From assembly GCA_022813675.1 (NCBI GenBank), contig CP063375.1, positions 570,001 to 634,000 on the forward strand: a stretch of DNA of 64,000 bases, in the 5' to 3' direction. The position numbers and the translations under genes were made by a program. The notes under the pieces are model-generated. The model was not told the origin of the DNA and made no database searches. It saw only the letters and a program-made list of their open reading frames with translations. This DNA comes from Deferribacteraceae bacterium V6Fe1 (GTDB taxonomy: Bacteria; Chrysiogenota; Deferribacteres; Deferribacterales; Deferrivibrionaceae). Below are positions 39,078 to 48,464 of this stretch, piece after piece; the stretch's first letter is position 1, and every line of letters begins with the position of its first letter.

Positions 39078-40880
39078 TTACTCTTCTCCGATTTTTAAAA
39101 TTGCAAGGAAAGCTTCTTGAGGGACATCAACTTTGCCAATTTTCCTCATTCGTTTTTTCCCTTCCTTCTGTTTTTCAAGCAGCTTTTTCTTTCGAGTAAT
39201 ATCACCGCCGTAACATTTCGCCGTAACATTTTTCCTGAATGCCTTAACGGTGCTTCTGGCAATAATCTTATTACCAAGAGCTGCCTGAATCGCTATATCA
39301 AACATCTGTCTGGGGATAACATCCTTCATCTTATCCACCAATTCACGTCCTTTATAATATGCTTGGTCTCTATGGACAATGATACTTAAAGCATCCACCG
39401 GTTCACCGTTTATCAAAATATCCAGCTTTGTTAATGCAGACTCCTTATATCCCGCATGCTCATAGTCAAAAGATGCATACCCTTTTGATGCTGACTTTAG
39501 TTTATCATAAAAATCAATAACCACTTCAGAAAGTGGAATTTCATACTCTAATATCACCCTTGTCTGAGAAACGTAGTGCATATTTTTTTGTATCCCTCTT
39601 TTCTGCTGTAAAAGTTGAATAACGTTACCTACATATTCATTTGGCAAAACGATTGTTGCATTTATTATAGGTTCTTCAATTATATCTATTTCACCAATGG
39701 GCGGTAATTTAGCCGGATTATCAACATCAACAACCGTACCGTCAGTTTTAGTCACTTTATAAATAACTGTAGGCGCAGTAGTAATAAGGTTAAGGTCAAA
39801 TTCCCTCTCAAGCCTCTCCTGAATAATCTCCATATGCAGCAGCCCAAGAAAACCGCACCTAAATCCAAAACCAAGAGCCATAGAGTTTTCAGGCTCGTAT
39901 GTTATGGACGAGTCGTTAAGCATCAGCTTTTCCAGCGCATCCCTTAAATCTTCATAATCTTTGGGGTCGACCGGGTAAAAGCCACAAAATACTACAGGCT
40001 TTACATTTTTAAATCCCGGGAAAGGTTCGTTGGTAGGATTTTTAACATGTGTAACAGTATCTCCGATTTTTACATCTTTTAACTCTTTGATTCCGGCAAT
40101 AATATACCCTACCTCTCCTGCCGAAAGGGAGTCCACTTTCGTATCTTTTGGGGTAAATATGCCGATACTGTCGACATCATGCTCCTTATCGGTAGCCATA
40201 AATTTAATCTTATCGCCATTCTTGATAGTCCCCTCGATAACCCTTATCAAAACGATAACCCCTTGATAAGCGTCATACCAAGAATCAAAAATTACCGCCT
40301 TTAAGGGTTTATTTTCATCCCCTTTGGGATGAGGGATGTATTTTACTATGCCTTCCAAAATCTCTTTTGTCCCAATCCCTTCTTTTGCACTTGCGGGTAT
40401 AGCATTAGAAGCATCTATCCCTATTATCTCTTCAATCTCACCCTTAACTCGCTCAAAGTCAGCACTTGGGAGGTCTATTTTATTTATTACGGGGATGAGC
40501 TCTAAATTTTGCTCTATTGCCATATACACATTTGCAATTGTTTGAGCTTCAACCCCTTGGGATGCATCGACCACAAGCAGAGCCCCTTCGCAGGCGGCAA
40601 GACTTCTTGACACTTCATACGTAAAGTCAACATGACCCGGTGTATCGATTAAGTTTAATTGATATGTATTGCCGTCATCGGCCTTGTAATATAATCTAAC
40701 CGTCTGGGCCTTAATAGTAATGCCCCGCTCCCTTTCTATATCCATCGAGTCCAGAAGTTGCGACTTCATCTCCCTTTTGTCGATTGCACCGGTATATTCT
40801 ATCAACCTGTCAGCAATAGTTGATTTACCATGGTCAATATGAGCTATTATCGAAAAGTTTCTTATTAGTTTTCTATCCAT
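39078..40880 (-). CDS. lepA: Elongation factor 4 (LepA)
   Basis: A 600-residue translational GTPase. G motifs [37 protein letters not shown] and NKIDLPSAD; the LepA-specific C-terminal domain has [20 protein letters not shown]. It acts on stalled or mistranslocated ribosomes. Pairs with lepB as in many bacteria. Confidence 0.96.
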   Translation of the reverse strand: MDRKLIRNFSIIAHIDHGKSTIADRLIEYTGAIDKREMKSQLLDSMDIERERGITIKAQTVRLYYKADDGNTYQLNLIDTPGHVDFTYEVSRSLAACEGALLVVDASQGVEAQTIANVYMAIEQNLELIPVINKIDLPSADFERVKGEIEEIIGIDASNAIPASAKEGIGTKEILEGIVKYIPHPKGDENKPLKAVIFDSWYDAYQGVIVLIRVIEGTIKNGDKIKFMATDKEHDVDSIGIFTPKDTKVDSLSAGEVGYIIAGIKELKDVKIGDTVTHVKNPTNEPFPGFKNVKPVVFCGFYPVDPKDYEDLRDALEKLMLNDSSITYEPENSMALGFGFRCGFLGLLHMEIIQERLEREFDLNLITTAPTVIYKVTKTDGTVVDVDNPAKLPPIGEIDIIEEPIINATIVLPNEYVGNVIQLLQQKRGIQKNMHYVSQTRVILEYEIPLSEVVIDFYDKLKSASKGYASFDYEHAGYKESALTKLDILINGEPVDALSIIVHRDQAYYKGRELVDKMKDVIPRQMFDIAIQAALGNKIIARSTVKAFRKNVTAKCYGGDITRKKKLLEKQKEGKKRMRKIGKVDVPQEAFLAILKIGEE

Positions 40881-40883
40881 AAA

Positions 40884-42212
40884 TTATAAAGGCCTTCCCA
40901 CGCAAGTATAGTTGAAACCGAGATTTTTCATCTTTGTTGGCTCATATATATTTCTTAAATCAGCCAGGTTATGGTCCCTCAGCAAAGTCTTAATCCTTTC
41001 CATATCAAGCTTTCTAAATTGGTTCCATTCGGTAACTATCACAAGACAATCAGCATCTTTGCAAGCCTCATACTCATCCTGACAATAGCTAATACTATCG
41101 CCAAAAATATTTTTGGCGTTTTCCATAGCAATCGGGTCAAATGCATTTACCTGAGCTCCAAACTCTACAAGCTTATTCACGATTACAATGGAAGGAGAAT
41201 CTCTCATATCATCCGTATTTGGTTTAAAAGATAATCCCAAAATAGCTACCTTTTTGCCTTCAAACGGTTTTGCCTTATTCAAATCTATACCAAGAAGATT
41301 GGCAATTTTATTGACCATCCTTAGCTTTTGTTCTTCATTTACCTTTATAACAGTATCAATTGTCTTAAACTCATACCCTTTTTCTTTGGCTATATAGGCT
41401 AATGCACTTGTATCTTTAGGAAAACATGAGCCGCCGTAACCGGGCCCCGGATGCAAAAATTTAGGGCTTATCCTGCCATCCATCCCCATAGCTTTGGCAA
41501 CCTTATGAACATCAGCTCCGACTAAATCACAAAGGTTTGCAATTTCATTAATATACGTAATCTTCAAGGCAAGAAAAGCATTTGAAGCATATTTAATCAT
41601 TTCTGCAGTTTCAATATTGGTCACCACAAAAGGTGCTTCATTTAAGTAATGGGCACTGTAGATATCTTTCATAATAGCGGCAGCTTCATCACTCTCCACA
41701 CCGATAACTATCCTGTCAGGTCTCATAAAATCATTTACCGCTGCCCCTTCCCTCAAAAACTCAGGGTTACTGACAACATCAAAACGTGAATTTTCCCCAA
41801 CCACTGACTTTATGATATTTTTAACTCTTTGACCCGTGCCCACAGGGACGGTACTTTTGTTGACAACCACCTTATAACCGTTCATATTTTTGGCAATATC
41901 TTTTGCCACCTGCTCTACATACTTAAGGTCTGCACTACCGTCCTCTTTCGGCGGAGTGCCCACTGCAATAAAAATTACCAAATTATTTTTTACTGCTTCA
42001 GCTATATCGGTAGTAAAATTTAATCTTCCTGCCTTATAATTCTTCTCAACAATCTCATCAAGACCAGGCTCATAAATAGGGATAACACCCTTTTTAAGAT
42101 TTTCTATCTTTGCGGAATCAACATCAACACAGGTAACAAACATGCCAAATTCGGCCAAACACGCACCTGTCACAAGACCAACATATCCTGTTCCAACTAC
42201 AGCTATTCTCAT
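40884..42212 (-). CDS. ugd: UDP-glucose 6-dehydrogenase
   Basis: A 442-residue NAD-dependent enzyme. VVGTGYVGLVTGACLAEFG is the Rossmann loop, STVPVGTGQRV and NPEFLREGAAVNDFMRPDR follow, and the catalytic Cys lies in HPGPGYGGSCFPKDTSAL. It makes UDP-glucuronate for surface polysaccharides. Preceded by its own candidate promoter. Confidence 0.95.
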   Translation of the reverse strand: MRIAVVGTGYVGLVTGACLAEFGMFVTCVDVDSAKIENLKKGVIPIYEPGLDEIVEKNYKAGRLNFTTDIAEAVKNNLVIFIAVGTPPKEDGSADLKYVEQVAKDIAKNMNGYKVVVNKSTVPVGTGQRVKNIIKSVVGENSRFDVVSNPEFLREGAAVNDFMRPDRIVIGVESDEAAAIMKDIYSAHYLNEAPFVVTNIETAEMIKYASNAFLALKITYINEIANLCDLVGADVHKVAKAMGMDGRISPKFLHPGPGYGGSCFPKDTSALAYIAKEKGYEFKTIDTVIKVNEEQKLRMVNKIANLLGIDLNKAKPFEGKKVAILGLSFKPNTDDMRDSPSIVIVNKLVEFGAQVNAFDPIAMENAKNIFGDSISYCQDEYEACKDADCLVIVTEWNQFRKLDMERIKTLLRDHNLADLRNIYEPTKMKNLGFNYTCVGRPL

Positions 42213-42242
42213 TGTTTTCTCCTTTGGTAACTAAATCTTTTC

Positions 42243-42271
42243 AGTAATATAATATTGACAATACTTTTTCA
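42243..42271 (-). promoter_or_regulatory. Candidate promoter for ugd
   Basis: On the minus strand TTGAAA (42271-42266) and TATTAC (42248-42243) have a 17-base spacer and lie 30 bases before the ugd ATG. The remaining DNA up to the tRNA (42272-42364) shows no gene. Confidence 0.4.
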
Positions 42272-42364
42272 AGTAAAATCGAGCTATGCAATCTTAAAAC
42301 ATTCCACTTATAAAATAATAAAATTTTCTTCTGACAATTGTCGCTTAAGCATTTAGATTAAATA

Positions 42365-42438
42365 TCGGGGCGAGAGGATTTGAACCTCCGACCCTCGGTA
42401 CCCGAAACCGATGCGCTACCAAGCTGCGCTACGCCCCG
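42365..42438 (-). tRNA. tRNA-Pro (anticodon CGG)
   Basis: The minus strand folds into a 74-nt cloverleaf: acceptor CGGGGCG with CGCCCCG plus discriminator A, D arm GCGC/GCGC, anticodon stem TCGGT/ACCGA with loop TTCGGGT, and T loop TTCAAAT. The C1-G72 pair and the CGG anticodon indicate proline, reading CCG. CCA is not encoded and must be added. Confidence 0.95.
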
Positions 42439-42459
42439 CAAACTGTTTTAGCATTTGAA

Positions 42460-42488
42460 CTATTATCAGCATATTTATTTAAAATCAA
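42460..42488 (-). promoter_or_regulatory. Candidate promoter for tRNA-Pro
   Basis: Minus strand TTGATT (42488-42483), 17 bases, TAATAG (42465-42460), about 21 bases ahead of the tRNA 5' end. Match by eye. Confidence 0.3.
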
Positions 42489-42504
42489 CGATATTTTTGT
42501 CCCA

Positions 42505-43296
42505 TTAAAAATCTTTTTTATAAAAATGATTAATCAGTCTTTGTTTGTGATTTTCGCTAAATTTTATTGAATTTCGTATGGCTCCCGTAATATATTCCTT
42601 TGCGTATCTTACGGAAGTCACTATGTCATTTTCTTGCGCCAAAAATGAAGCAATAGCCGAAGACAATGTACAACCGGTGCCATGGACATCTTTCTTATCT
42701 AATCTTTCCGAGGAAAAATCTACTGCAACTCCATTTGTCAAGAGTATGTCATTTGAATGCTTACCGTCAAAATGTCCCCCCTTGATCAGAACATTAGGTA
42801 CTCCGAAATTGATTATACGCTCTTTATTTTCATCAGAAATATCAGATTTTTCGAGATTAATACCAAAAATAACTTCAGCCTCATTTTTGTTGGGAGTAAC
42901 CAAATCCGCAAGTTTTATCAGCTCGTTCAAAGCACTTATTGCGTTATCTTCCAAAAGCTTTTTGCCACTGCTTGACACCATGACAGGATCAACCACAATG
43001 TTTGTCAACTTATACGTCTTCAATAAATCTATTACGGTATAAATGATTTCAGCACTTGAAAGCATCCCTATCTTCACCGCATCGACTTCCAAGTCATCTA
43101 CAATAGCTCTAAACTGAGCTTTAACTATCTCAACAGGCAAATTATACACATCCAACACTTTTCCAGTATTTTGAGCCGTTACTGCAGTAATCACGCTACA
43201 ACCATAACACCCAACTGCGGAAATTGTCTTAATATCAGCCTGTATTCCAGCTCCTGCAATTGGGTCTGAGCCGCCTATTGTCATTACAATTTTCAT
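42505..43296 (-). CDS. thiD: Hydroxymethylpyrimidine/phosphomethylpyrimidine kinase
   Basis: A 263-residue ribokinase-fold protein. IGGSDPIAGAGIQADIKT at the N-terminus, VVDPVMVSSSGKKLL and DVHGTGCTLSSAIASFLAQ near the catalytic Cys/anion hole are typical of ThiD. It phosphorylates the thiamine pyrimidine twice. Shares one base with the dnaE stop. The thiazole genes thiGH are 9 kb away. Confidence 0.94.
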   Translation of the reverse strand: MKIVMTIGGSDPIAGAGIQADIKTISAVGCYGCSVITAVTAQNTGKVLDVYNLPVEIVKAQFRAIVDDLEVDAVKIGMLSSAEIIYTVIDLLKTYKLTNIVVDPVMVSSSGKKLLEDNAISALNELIKLADLVTPNKNEAEVIFGINLEKSDISDENKERIINFGVPNVLIKGGHFDGKHSNDILLTNGVAVDFSSERLDKKDVHGTGCTLSSAIASFLAQENDIVTSVRYAKEYITGAIRNSIKFSENHKQRLINHFYKKDF

Positions 43297-46200
43297 TATT
43301 CCGCCTTTTTTATACTGAATTCTATTCTATCTTCACCTATCAAATCCTCTATCTGCTTGAAAAGCGAAACTTTAGGCTTTACGTAATATTCCTCGGAAGC
43401 GCTCATCGCCACCTCATACTTCCCTTCCTTTTTTACAAGAAACTTTAAAGGGATTAAACCCTTATTGCTTGTTACTACAACCTTTATTTGAGATATTTTT
43501 TCCTTTGTCATCCCTAACGGGTTGATTTTTATGGTAATGTGCTCTGTCAGTTTTTCAATAGCTTCTGTAATTTCGTATATCTCTTCTGCTACAACCGATT
43601 TTCTGTCATTGGTTGTATTGTATCTCCCTTTTATTACTAAAATTTTATCCTCTTCAATATACCTCATGTTTGACAAATACAACTTAGGAAAGACCACTAC
43701 ATCAGCCACACCCTCGATATCTTCTATAGTGACAAATGCCATTTTCTCCTGAGATTTCGTATTGTATATCTTTATATCCTTTACAATCCCTCCTACCATC
43801 ACAGCGGTATCATTTTCCATCTCTTCCAGCTGGGAAGTGCCGGTTGTCAAAATATTAAGAATATATTGATACTTAATTAAAGGATGGCTGGACAGATAAA
43901 ACCCTAATACCTCTTTTTCCCCCTTCAACAGTTCGTTTTCAGGAATCTCATCGATATCCGGGTATTCGGTGGTATCAGCATCGCTTTCCCCTTCATCTTG
44001 CATCCCGTTTAACAAATCAAAAACGGTTACAATCCCCTGGGAAGCCATCTTTTGGTGCTTTTGCCCTTCGCTTAAAACCGCATCCAGTACATTTAAAAGT
44101 TGACTCCTCTTTTTTCCAAAACAATCAAGCGCACCTGCTTTTATTAATGACTCTATAACTTTTCTGTTTACCTGCCTCAAGTCGATTCTTTTGCATAGGT
44201 CAGTTATATTTTTATACTTACCATTTTTCTCCCTTTCATCTACTATAATATCGATAGCCCCGCTACCTACATTTTTTATGGCTCCAAGTCCAAACCTTAA
44301 CGAGTCATTATCTATTGTAAAATCTTTAAAACTTTCATTTATATCAGGAGCTAATACCTTAATCCCCATCCTTTTACACTCTTCTATAAAGACTACGACT
44401 TTATCCCCTTTGTCCACCTCATTGGATAATAGGGCAGCCATATATTCCATAGGGAAATGTGCTTTCAAGAAGGCAGTCTGATAAGTAACCATAGCATACG
44501 CAGCAGAGTGACTTTTGTTGAAGCCATATTCGGCAAATTTTGCCATGAGGTCAAATATCTCTTCAGACTTTTTCAGGTCAAACCCCTTCTTTTTTGCTCC
44601 GGGTATGTTAAGCTTTTCATCACCATAAAGAAATATCTCTTTATGTTTTTGCATCTCTTCCGGTTTTTTCTTACCCATAGCCCTTCGCAACAAATCTGCA
44701 TTTCCAAGAGAATATCCCGCAATTATCTGAGCTATCTGCATTACCTGCTCTTGGTATACGATAATCCCATATGTATCTTTCAATATTTCCTCTAACTCAG
44801 GAATAAAATAAGTTACCTCCTGCTCCCCATGTTTCCTTTTAACAAAGTCATCAAGCATCCCACTACCCATAGGCCCCGGCCTGTAAAGAGCAACTACGGC
44901 AACAATATCTTCAAATGTTGTAGGTTTTAATTTTTTGAGAAGGTTTTTCATCCCGGGACTTTCAAGCTGGAATACCCCAGTAGTATAACCATTTGATAAA
45001 AGTTCATATGTCAAACCGTCATCAAGGGGGATATTGCTTATATCAAAGTTTGCATCTTTTTCTCTTATTTTGTTTACGGCATAATCAATTACCGTAAGGT
45101 TTTTAAGTCCCAAAAAATCGAACTTGACAAGTCCAATCTCTTCCAAGGTATTCTTTTCAAATTGTGTTACCACTTCATTATTTTGACCTTTGCAAAGCGG
45201 GACATATTGAATAATAGGCTTATCCGATATTACAACACCCGCTGCGTGCATACCGGTTTGTCTGAGAAGCCCCTCAAGTTTTCTTGCATGAGTCAAAAGC
45301 TCCTTGCCCGACTCCACATTTTCTATCTCTTGCTCTAAGCTCGGGTCAGCCTTTAACGCTTTTTTCAATGTCATCCCCGGTGATTCAGGGATAAGCTTTG
45401 CTATTTTATCAACCGTCTTCAGAGGGATTTCCAAAACTCTTCCGACATCCCTTATTACACCTCGAGCAAGTAACTGCCCAAACGTAACTATCTGTGCCAC
45501 TTTATCTTTACCATATTTGTCTATTACATAGTTTATTACCTGCTCCCTTTTGTTTTTACAAAAGTCGATATCAAAGTCAGGCATACTTTTTCGCTCAGGA
45601 TTCAAAAATCTTTCAAAGAGCAAATTAAAGCGTATAGGGTCTATGTCGGTAATCCCCATAGCAAAAGCTGCCAGAGAGCCCGCACCTGAACCTCTGCCGG
45701 GGCCAACCGGAATATTGTTACTTTTTGCATAGTTTATAAAATCCCATACAATTAAGTAGTAACTGGCATAGCCCTTAAGCTTAATAATTTCCATTTCGTA
45801 ATTAAGTCGCTCTATATACAATCTTTGCTTTTCCACCGGAAAGTTGGATATTTTTCTGTGCAGACCTTGCCTTGCAATATGCTCAAAATATGTTTCGGGC
45901 GTATAACCTTCGGGGACTTCAAACACCGGGAGATGTACTGCCCCAAACTCCATCGTAACATTACACATTTCAGCAATCTTCACCGTATTTGTCAACGCCT
46001 CAGGGTAGTTGTCAAAAGATTTCCACATCTCTTCGGGAGACTTCACATAAAGCTTATCTGAATGAAATTCCAGTTTGTTTTTACTGTTAATGGTGGCTTG
46101 CATCTGAATACACATCAAAACCTGGTGTGAAGTATGGTCACCTTCATTGAGATAATGGCAATCGTTGGTGGCTATCAGGGGGATATTTTCATTTTTAGAT

Positions 46201-46781
46201 ATATTTATGAGTTGGTTATTAACTATTCTTTGTTCATCGATACCGTTGTCTTGTAGTTCAAGATAATAATTGCCTTTGCCAAGAATCGCTTCATACTCTT
46301 TTGCTGATGCGACGGCTTTTTGATAATCTCCTCTCATAATATGTCTCGGTGGCTCTCCGGCAAGACAAGCTGAAAGTCCAATAAGGCCTTCAGAATATTC
46401 ACTTAAAAGTTGCTTATCAATCCTCGGCTTGTAATAAAACCCTTCAAGCTGAGCCATAGATACAAGATATTGAAGATTTTCAAGCCCTTTATTGTTTTTT
46501 GCAAGCAAAATCAAATGATAATTTTTATCTTCTCCAGCACCATATTCGCGATTTCTCCTGTCGTCCGGTGCCACATAGACCTCGCAGCCAATTATCGGCT
46601 TGATTTCGTTTTTATGGCACTGCTTATAAAAGTCCACTATTCCATGCATCGTCCCGTGGTCAGTTATTGCACAAGACTTAACCTTTTGATCTTTAAGCTT
46701 ATCTATCAAATCAGGAATTAGAATAGCACCATCCAAAAGTGAATATTGGCTGTGCAAGTGAAGATGAACAAACTCTTTCAT
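43296..46781 (-). CDS. dnaE: DNA polymerase III alpha subunit
   Basis: A 1161-residue replicative polymerase of the DnaE1 type. The PHP domain opens with HLHLHSQYSLLDGAILIPDL; the active site has PDFDIDFCKNKREQVI; GPGRGSGAGSLAAFAMG, PGPMGSGMLDDF and FAEYGFNKSHSAAYAMV follow. A C-terminal OB-fold region (about 980-1060) precedes the tau-binding tail. No intein. Its start shares one base with the stop of mobB. Confidence 0.96.
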   Translation of the reverse strand: MKEFVHLHLHSQYSLLDGAILIPDLIDKLKDQKVKSCAITDHGTMHGIVDFYKQCHKNEIKPIIGCEVYVAPDDRRNREYGAGEDKNYHLILLAKNNKGLENLQYLVSMAQLEGFYYKPRIDKQLLSEYSEGLIGLSACLAGEPPRHIMRGDYQKAVASAKEYEAILGKGNYYLELQDNGIDEQRIVNNQLINISKNENIPLIATNDCHYLNEGDHTSHQVLMCIQMQATINSKNKLEFHSDKLYVKSPEEMWKSFDNYPEALTNTVKIAEMCNVTMEFGAVHLPVFEVPEGYTPETYFEHIARQGLHRKISNFPVEKQRLYIERLNYEMEIIKLKGYASYYLIVWDFINYAKSNNIPVGPGRGSGAGSLAAFAMGITDIDPIRFNLLFERFLNPERKSMPDFDIDFCKNKREQVINYVIDKYGKDKVAQIVTFGQLLARGVIRDVGRVLEIPLKTVDKIAKLIPESPGMTLKKALKADPSLEQEIENVESGKELLTHARKLEGLLRQTGMHAAGVVISDKPIIQYVPLCKGQNNEVVTQFEKNTLEEIGLVKFDFLGLKNLTVIDYAVNKIREKDANFDISNIPLDDGLTYELLSNGYTTGVFQLESPGMKNLLKKLKPTTFEDIVAVVALYRPGPMGSGMLDDFVKRKHGEQEVTYFIPELEEILKDTYGIIVYQEQVMQIAQIIAGYSLGNADLLRRAMGKKKPEEMQKHKEIFLYGDEKLNIPGAKKKGFDLKKSEEIFDLMAKFAEYGFNKSHSAAYAMVTYQTAFLKAHFPMEYMAALLSNEVDKGDKVVVFIEECKRMGIKVLAPDINESFKDFTIDNDSLRFGLGAIKNVGSGAIDIIVDEREKNGKYKNITDLCKRIDLRQVNRKVIESLIKAGALDCFGKKRSQLLNVLDAVLSEGQKHQKMASQGIVTVFDLLNGMQDEGESDADTTEYPDIDEIPENELLKGEKEVLGFYLSSHPLIKYQYILNILTTGTSQLEEMENDTAVMVGGIVKDIKIYNTKSQEKMAFVTIEDIEGVADVVVFPKLYLSNMRYIEEDKILVIKGRYNTTNDRKSVVAEEIYEITEAIEKLTEHITIKINPLGMTKEKISQIKVVVTSNKGLIPLKFLVKKEGKYEVAMSASEEYYVKPKVSLFKQIEDLIGEDRIEFSIKKAE

Positions 46782-47416
46782 TACCCCTCTATCTCTATAT
46801 TAACTTTTATTTTTTTGAACTTTTTCAAAAATCTGAATGACATTAAAAATCTCTCGAGACTCTTTAAAAGCAAGCCATTATCCATACCCGAAATTTCTAT
46901 TTCAGGCAAATTGAAATCACCATTTTCAAGCAAATATTCTGCAACTTTATTTACGTCATTAAGCCCAAATATCCTTACATCTTTTCTCGGTATATTCTCT
47001 GCGTCCGTAATGACACCTATCAGCTCAGTTTTGTTTTCGGACAAAAACGGTTTGCCAACACACTCTCTAAAAATTTCTATTTTAGGGATGCTGCTCTGCT
47101 TATACCCTTCCGTAATTACCAAATCCACATCTTTGAAATAATTTACGACAATCTCCTCCAATGTTTCTTCCTTTACAGTAAATGACTTTACTATCGCCAT
47201 TTTTTCTGCAGAGGATATCGCAACAATATCTGCCCCTGCATGCTTAAAACGATATGAGTCCTTCCCGGGTTTATCTATTTCAAATTTGTGAGCATCGTGT
47301 TTTATCACCCCAAGCTTTACCCCTCTGTTTTTTAATTCCCCTATGAGCTTTTCAATAAATGTAGTTTTTCCGCTTCCGGAACTTCCTATAAATGAAAATA
47401 ATGGTGTATATTTCAT
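46781..47416 (-). CDS. mobB: Molybdopterin-guanine dinucleotide biosynthesis protein MobB
   Basis: A 211-residue GTPase-like protein. Walker A FIGSSGSGKTTFIEKLI, then VIKHDAHKFEIDKPGKDSYR and VDLVITEGYKQSSIPKIE, the MobB pattern. It assists insertion or transfer of the molybdenum cofactor. The last 60 residues (from about 150) exceed the usual MobB length of 165-175 and end in a basic stretch. mobA is not adjacent. Confidence 0.88.
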   Translation of the reverse strand: MKYTPLFSFIGSSGSGKTTFIEKLIGELKNRGVKLGVIKHDAHKFEIDKPGKDSYRFKHAGADIVAISSAEKMAIVKSFTVKEETLEEIVVNYFKDVDLVITEGYKQSSIPKIEIFRECVGKPFLSENKTELIGVITDAENIPRKDVRIFGLNDVNKVAEYLLENGDFNLPEIEISGMDNGLLLKSLERFLMSFRFLKKFKKIKVNIEIEG

Positions 47417-47585
47417 AATAAACTCCCTAATCTTGCCAAACTAATTTTTATATCACACAATTGAATTATACCTTTTTAGACAAATTAGAATTTTATTCAA
47501 GGACTTTCAAGCACATCTTACCGATTTCCAAAAACACCCCGCTAAAATATTTCTGATACAAATACCCCTTTTCAATATTGTTAAA

Positions 47586-48428
47586 ATGACTATCATATCA
47601 AATATGTTAGTATTCGGTTTAGCTGTTTTGATAAGTTTGGTAGCATCTGTTGACGCTTTTGCATGGGGATTTGAGACTCATATCAGTATAGGTCTTAAAA
47701 TCCTTGAAAATTCGTCTTTTCATATAATAAATAACTTCCCCGCCAATTTTTTGCTGGGTAATATATTTCCTGATTTTTTCAACCTTTTTAAAAATTTTTC
47801 CACATTAAAAAAATCTTTGGCTACACATTCTTGGCATACGGTATCCGCACTGTTTTCCAACGCAATAACCGATGCTGAAAAATCGTTTGCCTACGGCTAC
47901 GCTGCACACCTGTCTGCCGATATTGTAGCTCACAATTATTTTGTGCCGGAATACTACATATCAAGAAGTGATAAAAAACTCTTTGCTCACTTTTTGACAG
48001 AAAACGCCGAAGAAGCTTTATCAGACAAAAAGTTTAAACCATCCCTGTTTTACCTCTTGGATAATGCTTCGGAGCTTGGAAATCTTTTTCTCAGAACCAA
48101 GAATGTTGAAAAAAAATATTTTATCAAACAGATCAAATATATCAAATTCGGACTTAACTATCAATACACCTTAAATATCGGCAAAATCTCCAAAAGTATT
48201 CGACAATCAAATGACCCTGATTTTGTATCAAAATGTGAAACTTACCAGCAAAAAGCCCTTGAGTTTGCTACAAGCTCTGTTGAAAAAGGCTTCGGGGAAT
48301 TTGTAAAATATGACCCGAGCGGACATAAAAGTATGCAAGTAGCCAAAAATACAAGACAAAGGCTTGTAGAAGATATGGGGAAAAAAAGTCTTAACACTCT
48401 TAATTTGAACAAAAAAAAGGGGCTTTGA
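47586..48428 (+). CDS. Secreted zinc-dependent phospholipase C-like protein
   Basis: A 280-residue protein with a signal peptide of about 29 residues ending SVDAFA, after which the mature chain would start with Trp (WGFETHISIG). In the zinc phospholipase C family the N-terminal Trp itself binds zinc, so this position is notable. Further family residues are FPDFF, THSWHT, YGYAAHLSADIVAHNYFVP and the His/Asp set HLTENAEEAL. Two ATGs are possible (47586 or 47604); neither has a strong ribosome site. Lipid substrate unknown. The upstream 169-base gap (47417-47585), shared with mobB, shows no other gene. Confidence 0.75.
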   Translation: MTIISNMLVFGLAVLISLVASVDAFAWGFETHISIGLKILENSSFHIINNFPANFLLGNIFPDFFNLFKNFSTLKKSLATHSWHTVSALFSNAITDAEKSFAYGYAAHLSADIVAHNYFVPEYYISRSDKKLFAHFLTENAEEALSDKKFKPSLFYLLDNASELGNLFLRTKNVEKKYFIKQIKYIKFGLNYQYTLNIGKISKSIRQSNDPDFVSKCETYQQKALEFATSSVEKGFGEFVKYDPSGHKSMQVAKNTRQRLVEDMGKKSLNTLNLNKKKGL

Positions 48429-48438
48429 TAAGCCCCTT
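48417..48438. terminator. Bidirectional terminator between converging genes
   Basis: AAGGGGCTT and AAGCCCCTT form a 9-bp GC-rich stem with loop TGAT. It is preceded by eight A's and followed by ACAATTTTT, so it can end both the plus-strand phospholipase-like transcript and the minus-strand ppiD transcript. Confidence 0.85.
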
Positions 48439-48464
48439 ACAATTTTTATCTAACTTAGCATTTA

